A stretch of 16,837 nt of DNA from NCBI RefSeq assembly GCF_035271705.1, contig NZ_DATERI010000055.1, positions 1 to 16,837 of the forward strand. The letters are read 5' to 3'. The notes beneath the pieces were generated by a model. It was not told the DNA's origin. It ran no database searches and worked only from the letters and a program-made list of their open reading frames with translations. The first letter of the stretch is position 1, and the number at the start of each line of letters is the position of its first letter. Position numbers and translations under genes: made by a program. The stretch comes from Buttiauxella sp035271705. Lineage in GTDB: Bacteria; Pseudomonadota; Gammaproteobacteria; Enterobacterales; Enterobacteriaceae. Shown piece by piece: positions 1-6,858 of the stretch.

Positions 1-18
1 TCACATGTTCCGTGTCGA

Positions 19-55
19 TGGAGGCGCATTATAGGGAGTTCTGCCGAGGCTGCAA
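19..55 (-). promoter_or_regulatory. rRNA operon P1-type promoter, firing off the left edge
   Basis: Read on the minus strand, positions 33-28 give a perfect TATAAT and 55-50 give TTGCAG, with a 16-base spacer ending in AACTCCC. A GC-rich discriminator, GCGCCTCC, follows the -10, with a likely start at the A at 19 and ATCGACACGG after it. This architecture (16-base spacer, CTCCC-TATAAT-GCGCC, GACACGG) is the signature of enterobacterial rrn P1 promoters, and the wording matches the rrnE type as I remember it. In E. coli, rrsE lies divergent from purHD, so context agrees. The stretch just upstream (about 57-79) is moderately A/T-rich and could be the UP element. I did not find convincing Fis sites. 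The P2 promoter and the 16S gene would lie outside the window. Confidence 0.87.
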
Positions 56-119
56 CCCCAGATTTGCACAAATTTGACTGACTGCTGCAATCCCCAGCAA
101 AACCCCGCCTTATACGCAG

Positions 120-140
120 TTGTACACAAAGTTATCCACA
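120..140 (+). promoter_or_regulatory. Pair of DnaA-box-like 9-mers
   Basis: Positions 132-140 read TTATCCACA, a perfect match to the consensus DnaA box. Positions 120-128 read TTGTACACA, which fits TTWTNCACA at all but one position, in the same orientation 12 bases upstream. They sit between the divergent rrn P1 promoter and the purHD promoter, about 50 bases upstream of the purHD -10. Binding by DnaA is inference: a perfect 9-mer can occur by chance, but two in tandem in a regulatory gap are suggestive. Confidence 0.5.
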
Positions 141-172
141 ATAGTGATAAGAACCCAAATTTTGCGAGCGCG

Positions 173-194
173 ACGCAAACGTTTTCGCTACAAT
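173..194 (+). promoter_or_regulatory. purHD promoter with PurR operator
   Basis: Positions 173-188 read ACGCAAACGTTTTCGC, matching the PurR operator consensus (ACGCAAACGTTTTCNT) at all but the last base. The -10 hexamer TACAAT follows at 189-194, putting the transcription start near 201. No good -35 is visible at 17 bases, as expected for a promoter whose upstream part is covered by the operator. In E. coli, PurR with hypoxanthine or guanine represses purHD through an equivalently placed site. Confidence 0.92.
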
Positions 195-211
195 GCACCC
201 GCATTAAAAGG

Positions 212-271
212 ACGCCCCGTTTTGGGGCGTTAGCTGAGTTTTAGGGGAAATAACTAAAATTCAGCTAACGC
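212..271 (+). promoter_or_regulatory. Structured purH leader: two overlapping hairpins
   Basis: With a start near 201, the purH leader is about 105 nt and contains two hairpins. The first has a perfect 7-bp G+C-rich stem (212-218 with 224-230, loop GTTTT). The second has an 18-bp stem (227-244 with 254-271, one G-U pair, loop 245-253). They share bases 227-230, so the outer four pairs of the second compete with the end of the first. Neither is followed by a U-run, so they do not look like terminators. A regulatory role is not established. Confidence 0.55.
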
Positions 272-307
272 TCTTCTATATGCGAACCAAAGCTAAGGGA
301 TCAAACC

Positions 308-1897
308 ATGCAACAACGTCGTCCTGTACGCCGCGCTCTGCTCAGTGTTTCTGACAAAGCCGGTATCGTCGAATTCGCCCAGGCGCTATCCCAACGTGGT
401 GTAGCGTTGCTTTCTACAGGCGGAACCGCTCGTCTGCTGGCTGATGCTGGCCTGCCGGTAACCGAAGTCTCTGACTACACCGGTTTCCCGGAGATGATGG
501 ATGGACGCGTCAAAACCCTGCATCCAAAAGTCCACGGCGGCATTCTGGGTCGTCGCGGCCAAGATGATGCCATCATGGAACAACACGCCATCTCTCCAAT
601 TGATATGGTTGTCGTCAATCTCTATCCATTTGCTCAGACTGTTGCCCGTGAAGGCTGCTCTCTGGAAGATGCGGTAGAGAATATTGATATCGGCGGCCCG
701 ACCATGGTGCGCTCCGCTGCGAAGAACCATAAAGATGTGGCAATCGTAGTAAAGAGTAGCGACTACCAGGCGATTATCGCCGAGCTGGATAGTAATGAAG
801 GCTCCCTCACTTTAGAGACCCGTTTCGATCTGGCGATTAAAGCTTTCGAGCACACCGCCGCTTACGACAGCATGATCGCCAACTACTTTGGTAGCCTGGT
901 TCCTGCTTATCATGGTGAGAGCAAAGAGCCTTCCGGTCGTTTCCCTCGCACGCTAAACCTGAACTTCATTAAGAAGCAGGATATGCGTTACGGTGAAAAC
1001 AGCCACCAGCAAGCAGCCTTCTATATAGAAGAAGAAATTAAAGAAGCATCCGTCGCTACCGCAACTCAAGTTCAGGGCAAAGCGCTTTCTTATAACAACA
1101 TTGCTGATACCGATGCAGCGCTGGAATGTGTAAAAGAGTTTAGCGAGCCTGCCTGCGTTATCGTGAAGCATGCTAACCCTTGCGGTGTAGCTGTCAGCGA
1201 TTCCTTATTAGATGCTTACGATCGCGCTTACAAAACCGACCCAACTTCCGCATTCGGCGGCATCATCGCGTTTAACCGTGAACTGGATGCCGAAACAGCT
1301 CAGGCCATTATCTCCCGCCAGTTTGTAGAAGTGATTATTGCCCCTTCAGCAAGTGAAGAAGCTCTGAAGATTACCGCTGCGAAACAAAACGTTCGCGTAC
1401 TGACTTGCGGCCAGTGGCAACAGCGCGTTTCAGGTCTGGATTTCAAACGTGTAAATGGCGGCCTGTTGGTACAAGACCGCGACCTGGGGATGGTAACCGC
1501 ATCCGACCTGCGCGTAGTCAGCAAGCGTCAACCTTCCGAGCAAGAACTGCGTGATGCGCTGTTCTGCTGGAAAGTCGCGAAGTTCGTCAAGTCCAATGCT
1601 ATCGTCTATGCCCGTGAGAATATGACTATTGGTATAGGTGCCGGTCAGATGAGCCGCGTTTACTCCGCAAAAATTGCCGGTATTAAAGCAAGCGATGAAG
1701 GCCTGGAAGTGAAAGGCTCCGCGATGGCATCCGATGCGTTCTTCCCGTTCCGCGATGGTATCGATGCCGCAGCAGCAGTTGGCGTGAGTTGTGTAATCCA
1801 GCCTGGTGGTTCAATCCGCGATGACGAAGTGATCGCCGCGGCTGACGAACATGGGATCGCAATGATCTTTACTGACATGCGCCACTTCCGCCATTAA
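308..1897 (+). CDS. purH: Bifunctional AICAR formyltransferase / IMP cyclohydrolase PurH
   Basis: PurH catalyses the last two steps of de novo IMP synthesis: AICAR is formylated with 10-formyl-THF, then FAICAR is cyclised to IMP. The 529 residues equal the length of E. coli PurH. The N-terminal MGS-like cyclohydrolase domain (about 1-200) includes STGGT at 36-40 and DGRVKTLHPK at 65-74. The C-terminal transformylase domain carries the catalytic Lys287-His288 in KHANPCG. The ATG at 308 has a good ribosome-binding site (AAGGGA, 295-300), and the protein start matches the family. It is the first gene of a two-gene operon with purD (17-base gap), under the PurR operator upstream. Nothing looks abnormal. 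Confidence 0.98.
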   Translation: MQQRRPVRRALLSVSDKAGIVEFAQALSQRGVALLSTGGTARLLADAGLPVTEVSDYTGFPEMMDGRVKTLHPKVHGGILGRRGQDDAIMEQHAISPIDMVVVNLYPFAQTVAREGCSLEDAVENIDIGGPTMVRSAAKNHKDVAIVVKSSDYQAIIAELDSNEGSLTLETRFDLAIKAFEHTAAYDSMIANYFGSLVPAYHGESKEPSGRFPRTLNLNFIKKQDMRYGENSHQQAAFYIEEEIKEASVATATQVQGKALSYNNIADTDAALECVKEFSEPACVIVKHANPCGVAVSDSLLDAYDRAYKTDPTSAFGGIIAFNRELDAETAQAIISRQFVEVIIAPSASEEALKITAAKQNVRVLTCGQWQQRVSGLDFKRVNGGLLVQDRDLGMVTASDLRVVSKRQPSEQELRDALFCWKVAKFVKSNAIVYARENMTIGIGAGQMSRVYSAKIAGIKASDEGLEVKGSAMASDAFFPFRDGIDAAAAVGVSCVIQPGGSIRDDEVIAAADEHGIAMIFTDMRHFRH

Positions 1898-1914
1898 TTC
1901 TGGAGCGTCTATAA

Positions 1915-3207
1915 ATGAAAGTATTAGTGATTGGTAATGGCGGGCGCGAACACGCGCTGGCCTGGAAAGCGTCGCAGTCACCATTAGTACGCACTGTATT
2001 TGTCGCACCAGGCAATGCCGGTACAGCGCTGGAACCCGCTTTGCAGAACGTGGCGATTAACCCAACTGATATCCCAGCCCTGTTAAGCTTTGCGCAAAAT
2101 GAAAAAATCGATCTGACGATTGTTGGCCCAGAAGCACCACTGGTGATTGGCGTAGTGGATGCGTTCCGCGCGGCAGGTCTGAAAATCTTTGGCCCAACTC
2201 AGGGTGCTGCACAATTAGAAGGCTCTAAAGCCTTCACTAAGGATTTCCTGGCTCGCCATAAAATCCCGACCGGTGAGTACCAAAACTTCACCGAAGTTGA
2301 GCCTGCGCTAGCTTACGTGCGCGAAAAAGGCGCACCGATTGTGATTAAGGCCGATGGCCTGGCCGCAGGTAAAGGCGTGATTGTTGCGATGACGCTTGAA
2401 GAAGCGGAAGCCGCAGTAAACGATATGCTGGCGGGTAACGCCTTTGGCGACGCCGGTCATCGCATCGTGGTGGAAGAGTTTCTTGATGGCGAAGAAGCTA
2501 GCTTCATCGTCATGGTCGACGGTGAGAATGTGTTGCCAATGGCCACCAGCCAGGACCATAAACGTGTTGGGGATGGCGATAGCGGCCCGAACACGGGTGG
2601 AATGGGTGCGTACTCTCCTGCTCCCGTTGTCACTGATGAAGTCCACCAGCGCGCAATGGATTTGGTTATCTGGCCAACCGTGCGCGGTATGGCGGCAGAA
2701 GGGAATACTTACACGGGTTTCCTGTATGCCGGGTTGATGATCGATAAGCAAGGCAATCCAAAAGTTATCGAATTTAACTGCCGCTTCGGTGATCCGGAAA
2801 CCCAACCTATTATGTTGCGTCTGCAATCTGACCTGGTTGAAATGTGCCTCGCCGCCTGTGACGGTAAGCTCAATGAGACCACCTCAAAGTGGGACGAGCG
2901 TCCATCGCTGGGTGTAGTCATGGCGGCTGGGGGTTATCCTGCGGATTATCGTAATGGTGATGTCATTCACGGCCTACCGCTGGAAGAAGTGGCGGATGGC
3001 AAAGTGTTCCACGCCGGAACCCGTCTGCGTGAAGACGATATGGTGGTGACAAATGGCGGGCGCGTGTTATGTGTGACCGCATTAGGCGATACCGTAGCAC
3101 TTGCGCAGCAGCGTGCTTATGAGCTAATGAAGGATATCCACTGGGATGGCAGTTTTAGCCGCTCAGATATTGGCTATCGCGCCATTGAGCGTGAAAACGC
3201 GAAGTAA
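1915..3207 (+). CDS. purD: Phosphoribosylamine--glycine ligase PurD (GARS)
   Basis: PurD joins phosphoribosylamine and glycine with ATP to form GAR, the second step of purine synthesis. The protein is 430 residues, against 429 in E. coli. Visible landmarks are the N-terminal VIGNGGREHALAW (5-17), the ATP-grasp region with GPTQGAAQLEGSKAF and IKADGLAAGKGV, and the metal/ATP-binding FNCRFGDPETQ in the second half. The ATG at 1915 follows the purH stop by 17 bases and has TGGAG as its ribosome-binding site, so it should be co-transcribed and PurR-controlled with purH. Transcription should end at the hairpin at 3224-3250. Confidence 0.98.
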   Translation: MKVLVIGNGGREHALAWKASQSPLVRTVFVAPGNAGTALEPALQNVAINPTDIPALLSFAQNEKIDLTIVGPEAPLVIGVVDAFRAAGLKIFGPTQGAAQLEGSKAFTKDFLARHKIPTGEYQNFTEVEPALAYVREKGAPIVIKADGLAAGKGVIVAMTLEEAEAAVNDMLAGNAFGDAGHRIVVEEFLDGEEASFIVMVDGENVLPMATSQDHKRVGDGDSGPNTGGMGAYSPAPVVTDEVHQRAMDLVIWPTVRGMAAEGNTYTGFLYAGLMIDKQGNPKVIEFNCRFGDPETQPIMLRLQSDLVEMCLAACDGKLNETTSKWDERPSLGVVMAAGGYPADYRNGDVIHGLPLEEVADGKVFHAGTRLREDDMVVTNGGRVLCVTALGDTVALAQQRAYELMKDIHWDGSFSRSDIGYRAIERENAK

Positions 3208-3223
3208 TAACCGAAGTTTTCTT

Positions 3224-3250
3224 AAAAACCGCCCTCGTGGCGGTTTTTTT
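3224..3250. terminator. Bidirectional intrinsic terminator between purD and yjaH
   Basis: The stem CCGCC (3229-3233) / GGCGG (3239-3243) has the loop CTCGT. It is flanked by five A on the left and seven T on the right, giving a U-run on both strands. It ends purHD on the plus strand and, on the minus strand, sits directly at the yjaH stop codon (3249-3251), whose two 5' bases are part of the T-run. Confidence 0.92.
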
Positions 3251-3956
3251 ATCTGAATGTCGCAGGCTTCGGTTGCCAACTACAGAAGTCCTGGTTCGCT
3301 ACCAGTAACAGCTGTGAACCTTCAGGAGCTTCCAGCCAGGCGATACCGACATCCATCGATGAGTGTTGTTGTCGATTCGCAATATGGCTTAGCGCCACGC
3401 TGTCGAGTTTAGGTTCGAAAGTCTCGCCTTCGCAGGTCGTCACTGTACCATTGTTGTGCCAACGCCCTTGTCGCAAAACAACACGCCCAATACGCAATGC
3501 TTCGCTTGTGGCTTTCATCTGGCTCGCCTGATATTGATACAAGGCGATTTGGTCATTGGAGAGTTGCTGTTTTTGACCGCCTACTTCGCGTTGCATAAAG
3601 CTCAGTTCGCCGTAATCATCAAAACGCACTTTGATGTGCTCTGACGATTCACTCAAAATTGTCATTTCAATAGAAATGAGTTGCTCACCCAGCCACCGGT
3701 AATCACTTGTGGTCGTTGCACCCGTCTGCCTCGGGCTGAATGCCGTAAGCATGCGAATAGTGCCGTCATCACTGTTGTCTTTACGCCAAATGCGCACAAC
3801 ACCTTGATCAGCAATATAGCCGCTCGCTGTAAATGGCGGGAGAGGAGGCTTGCTGCTGCATGCCATTAACAGCAATGTGCCTGTCAGAACGGCCAGAGGA
3901 CGCCAGACAAACAAAAGGGGCGAAAACGCCCCCCTGCTAAAACTGTTCACTGACAC
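3249..3956 (-). CDS. yjaH: DUF1481 family lipoprotein YjaH
   Basis: This is a 235-residue predicted lipoprotein of unknown function. The N-terminus has a hydrophobic stretch (about 15-31) ending in the lipobox LMAC, with Cys33 the predicted acylated residue. Ser at +2 suggests outer-membrane sorting. The rest reads as a soluble periplasmic domain without recognised catalytic motifs. Position next to hupA and overall character fit E. coli YjaH. The start is uncertain: I use the GTG at 3956, eight bases after the hupA stop, without a clear ribosome-binding site. A second in-frame GTG lies at 3950 and a TTG at residue 15. A terminator-like hairpin lies inside the first 15 codons, so expression is probably by read-through from hupA. 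Confidence 0.85.
   Translation of the reverse strand: MSVNSFSRGAFSPLLFVWRPLAVLTGTLLLMACSSKPPLPPFTASGYIADQGVVRIWRKDNSDDGTIRMLTAFSPRQTGATTTSDYRWLGEQLISIEMTILSESSEHIKVRFDDYGELSFMQREVGGQKQQLSNDQIALYQYQASQMKATSEALRIGRVVLRQGRWHNNGTVTTCEGETFEPKLDSVALSHIANRQQHSSMDVGIAWLEAPEGSQLLLVANQDFCSWQPKPATFR
3913..3932 (-). terminator. Candidate hupA intrinsic terminator inside the yjaH 5' coding region
   Basis: On the minus strand a perfect 6-bp stem, GGGGCG (3932-3927) / CGCCCC (3922-3917), with a TTTT loop, is followed by TTTT (3916-3913) and GTTTG. It begins 33 bases after the hupA stop and fits an intrinsic terminator with a short U-run. The same bases encode part of the putative YjaH signal peptide (GAFSPL). 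Partial termination would let most transcripts stop after hupA and a minority continue into yjaH. Confidence 0.6.
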
Positions 3957-3964
3957 TGGTTAAA

Positions 3965-4237
3965 TTACTTAACAGCGTCTTTCAGTGCTTTGCCTGAAAC
4001 AAATGCCGGCACGTTAGCTGCGGCGATTTTGATTTCATTACCGGTCTGTGGGTTGCGGCCAGTGCGCTCAGCACGGTGGTTTACCTTGAAGGTACCGAAA
4101 CCAACCAGTTGTACAGCATCACCTTCTTTCAGAGACTCAGTAATTGCAGCCAGAGTGGATTCCAGAGCCGCTTTAGCCTGTACTTTGGACAGGTCAGCCT
4201 TGTCAGCAATTACATCAATCAGTTGAGTCTTGTTCAT
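3965..4237 (-). CDS. hupA: DNA-binding protein HU, alpha subunit
   Basis: HU-alpha is an abundant nucleoid-associated protein that binds and bends DNA without sequence specificity, as a homodimer or as a heterodimer with HU-beta. The 90 residues match E. coli HupA in length and nearly throughout in sequence. The DNA-contacting beta-arm motif RNPQTG, with the intercalating proline at 63, is at 61-66. GFGTF at 46-50 belongs to the dimer core. The ATG at 4237 has a strong TAAGGA ribosome-binding site eight bases upstream. The preceding 186-base gap must hold its promoter. The downstream hairpin in yjaH probably terminates most transcripts. Confidence 0.98.
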   Translation of the reverse strand: MNKTQLIDVIADKADLSKVQAKAALESTLAAITESLKEGDAVQLVGFGTFKVNHRAERTGRNPQTGNEIKIAAANVPAFVSGKALKDAVK

Positions 4238-4423
4238 AAGTTATCCTTACAATGTGTTTATCGCTTGCTAAGCATCGAGTGCGACGGAAATGCCAAAAAA
4301 GCACTCTCCTGCATACACGCACCGATAGCCACTATTTTTCGCCCCACAAATGTAGACCAGACGGGGGGCTAATTGGAAGCCTTCAAGGGTGACAATTCGG
4401 ACAGTAAGTCACGTTTTACTGTC
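4238..4423 (-). promoter_or_regulatory. hupA upstream region
   Basis: This 186-base gap between the hupA start and the yjaG stop should contain the hupA promoter. On the minus strand the best sigma-70-like pair is TTGTGG then, 16 bases on, TATCGG (4345-4340 back to about 4323-4318), which is weak, so I do not claim an exact start. Just after the yjaG stop there is a 7-bp inverted repeat (ACAGTAA 4401-4407 / TTACTGT 4416-4422) without a U-run. It is at best a weak terminator or 3'-end stabilising hairpin for yjaG. Confidence 0.45.
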
Positions 4424-5014
4424 TTACTGCTGAAAAATTATACCAATATTGCTGCTGCCCGCCTCGCGCAAGTCCGCACGGAGCCCTTTGATCAACTCAA
4501 TGTCGCGTTCTTCACAGTCCGCCAACAGTCGAAAAATCTCCCACTGAATATCCCATTCTTCTTCAACAGCAGGGTTTTCTCTTAGCTCTTCATCGGTCAT
4601 TTCGCGGCCAGCTTGAGTCATTTCTAACATGGCAACTGTCGTAATGGATGCCATGCTGACTTCAATAGCATGCTCCAGAGTTTCCCCTGAAAGACGTGAA
4701 TGAAGTAATTCGCTCAATGCAACGCAAGCATCGATAGCTGGGTAGACGCCGTAAATATCGTAGTCGTCAGCAGCAGGGATGCCTTCTTCGAATTTCTCGA
4801 GTTGGCTATCAAAGTTAACTTTGGCATCTTTGACCGTCAATGTTTCCCAAATCAAATCGAGAATACGGCGATACAGTTGAGGATCACCAAATTCAGTCTG
4901 CTGGCAGAACATGGCGTAATTCGGGTACATACGTTCGCATAGAGAAGCCATGAAAGTGACATGCTGCCAGCTTTCCAGTTTCTCCATGCGCAGATGGATT
5001 GGGTTTTGTAACAT
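4424..5014 (-). CDS. yjaG: DUF416 family protein YjaG
   Basis: The 196-residue protein, equal in length to E. coli YjaG, belongs to the DUF416 family, for which I know no established function. It is acidic and predicted mostly helical, with no signal peptide, membrane segment or recognisable catalytic motif, so it is presumably cytosolic. Landmarks are LCERMYPNYAMFC near the N-terminus, DDYDIYGVYPAIDACVAL mid-protein, and an acidic stretch EELRENPAVEEEWDIQWEI. The ATG at 5014 lies 43 bases after the nfi stop, in line with the nudC-hemE-nfi-yjaG run. Its ribosome-binding site is weak (TGAGA). Confidence 0.95.
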   Translation of the reverse strand: MLQNPIHLRMEKLESWQHVTFMASLCERMYPNYAMFCQQTEFGDPQLYRRILDLIWETLTVKDAKVNFDSQLEKFEEGIPAADDYDIYGVYPAIDACVALSELLHSRLSGETLEHAIEVSMASITTVAMLEMTQAGREMTDEELRENPAVEEEWDIQWEIFRLLADCEERDIELIKGLRADLREAGSSNIGIIFQQ

Positions 5015-5057
5015 AGCGATGTCTCAAAGACGGAATATTAGTGGCAGTTTACCTTAA

Positions 5058-5729
5058 TCACCCTTGAATTGCTTGCCACCGAGTGAAAGCCGGACGACCC
5101 GAAGCCACGGCATCTGCCCAGCGAGTCGGTTCCGGTAAACGGTAGCCTCTCAGACAGCGATTGACCCATAGCAATGCGCTATCCAGACTCACACGATGAC
5201 CTGTCGAGATAAATAACGGGTTACAGCGCTTCTTGCTACGTAGCACCGAAGCAAGAGGTTCACCTTTATCAATCAGCAATTGGCAGGCACCGGGTTCTTC
5301 AGACAAAGGGTCAAATCGCCCACACAGCCGTTTTTTGGCAACGCCAATCGTTGGTACGTCCACCAGCAAGCCAAAATGACTGGCAACACCCAGACGACGT
5401 GGATGCGAAATACCGTGGCCGTCTACGAACAACAAATCAGGTTTTTGCGACAACAATTCCCATGCAGCTAACAGCGCGGGATATTCGCGAAAGGAAAGAA
5501 ACCCGGGGATATAAGGCATGGTAGTGGCGACACGTGCCACCTGATATTCAACTAATTCGAGGGAAGGATACGCCAGCAATACGATGGCGGCACGCGTAAC
5601 GTCGCCACCCTGCTCAAAACCCACGTCAGCCCCGGCGATTAACCGGGGAGGATTTTGATCAAAGCGATCCTCGCGGCAGACCTGCGAAGCCAATTCGATC
5701 TGCTGTTCACGTAGACTGGCCAGATCCAT
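5058..5729 (-). CDS. nfi: Endonuclease V (deoxyinosine 3' endonuclease)
   Basis: EndoV cuts DNA at the second phosphodiester bond 3' of deoxyinosine, starting repair of deaminated adenine. The length of 223 residues equals the E. coli enzyme. Catalytic acidic residues are visible as Asp35 (AGADVGF), Glu82 (SFREYP) and Asp103 (LFVDGHG). The strand-separating wedge PYIP is at 72-75, and the GHGISHPRRLGVASHFG block is intact. The ATG at 5729 has a strong GAGAGGGA ribosome-binding site. It lies 30 bases downstream of hemE and is probably co-transcribed with it. Confidence 0.97.
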   Translation of the reverse strand: MDLASLREQQIELASQVCREDRFDQNPPRLIAGADVGFEQGGDVTRAAIVLLAYPSLELVEYQVARVATTMPYIPGFLSFREYPALLAAWELLSQKPDLLFVDGHGISHPRRLGVASHFGLLVDVPTIGVAKKRLCGRFDPLSEEPGACQLLIDKGEPLASVLRSKKRCNPLFISTGHRVSLDSALLWVNRCLRGYRLPEPTRWADAVASGRPAFTRWQAIQG

Positions 5730-5759
5730 TCCCTCTCCCGTTCTTTACTGAAAATACGG

Positions 5760-6824
5760 CTATTGGTGATACGGTTTCGATAAACGATGTACCGCTTCCA
5801 CAAACGCACCCGCATGTTCTGGCGGAACATCCTGGTGAATACCATGGCCGAGGTTAAATACGTGGCCTTCCCCTTTGCCAAATCCGGCCAGAATGGTTGC
5901 CACTTCTTCTTCGATGCGCGCAGGCTGTGCATATAACATAGACGGGTCCATATTGCCCTGGAGTGCAACTTTATGGCCCACACGACGGCGAGCGTCGGCA
6001 ATGTCGGTTGTCCAGTCTAGTCCCAGCGCATCACAACCCGTTTCAGCCATTGCTTCCAGCCACTGCCCACCACCTTTGGTAAACATGGTCACCGGGACAC
6101 GACGGCCTTCATTTTCACGCAGCAGGCCATCGATAATTTTATGCATGTAGTAGAGCGAGAATTGCTGATAATCACGCCCGGTCAGCACACCGCCCCAGGT
6201 ATCAAAAATCATGACCGATTGCGCGCCCGCTTTGATTTGTGCATTCAGATATAGCGTGACGCTTTGCGCCAGCTTATCGAGCAACAGATGCAGCGCTTGA
6301 GGATCGGCATACATCATCTTTTTGATAACAGTAAACGCTTTGCTACTGCCACCTTCGACCATGTAAGTCGCCAGCGTCCACGGGCTGCCGGTAAAACCAA
6401 TCAGCGGCACTTCGCCTTTTAATTCACGGCGAATGGTGCGCACCGCATTCATCACATAACCCAGTTCATCTTCCGGATCAGGAATTGGCAGCTTTTCTAC
6501 ATCGGCACGGCTGGTAATCGGCGAGCGAAAACGTGGGCCCTCACCGGCTTCAAAATAAAGACCCAGGCCCATCGCGTCTGGAACGGTAAGAATGTCGGAG
6601 AAGAGAATCGCCGCATCCAGCGGGTAGCGGCGCAGCGGTTGCAGAGTCACCTCGCAAGCCAACTCCGCATTCTTGCACAGTGACATAAAATCACCGGCCT
6701 GCGCACGCGTCGCTTTGTATTCTGGCAAGTAACGACCTGCCTGCCTCATCATCCATACTGGCGTGGTATCTACAGGTTGGCGTTGTAGCGCCCGCAGGTA
6801 ACGGTCGTTCTTCAGTTCAGTCAT
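5760..6824 (-). CDS. hemE: Uroporphyrinogen decarboxylase HemE
   Basis: HemE removes four carboxyl groups from uroporphyrinogen III to give coproporphyrinogen III in haem synthesis. At 354 residues it matches E. coli in length. The family signature PVWMMRQAGRYLPEY (22-36) holds Arg27 and Arg31, which bind substrate carboxylates. Asp77 in ILFSDILTVPDAMG corresponds to the catalytic aspartate of the human enzyme, and GFTGSPWTLATYMVEGGSS is the second signature. The ATG at 6824 is preceded by AAAGGA nine bases upstream. It sits 34 bases after the nudC stop, so nudC-hemE-nfi look like one transcription unit. Confidence 0.98.
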   Translation of the reverse strand: MTELKNDRYLRALQRQPVDTTPVWMMRQAGRYLPEYKATRAQAGDFMSLCKNAELACEVTLQPLRRYPLDAAILFSDILTVPDAMGLGLYFEAGEGPRFRSPITSRADVEKLPIPDPEDELGYVMNAVRTIRRELKGEVPLIGFTGSPWTLATYMVEGGSSKAFTVIKKMMYADPQALHLLLDKLAQSVTLYLNAQIKAGAQSVMIFDTWGGVLTGRDYQQFSLYYMHKIIDGLLRENEGRRVPVTMFTKGGGQWLEAMAETGCDALGLDWTTDIADARRRVGHKVALQGNMDPSMLYAQPARIEEEVATILAGFGKGEGHVFNLGHGIHQDVPPEHAGAFVEAVHRLSKPYHQ

Positions 6825-6858
6825 TTTTAATATCCTTTGGCTGTATCACGCCAGTTTA

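Noticed and set aside
2308..2826. 172-codon minus-strand open frame inside purD
   Set aside because: Antisense shadow of a fully conserved purD; no family resemblance, no ribosome-binding site of note, and codon constraint is explained by PurD.
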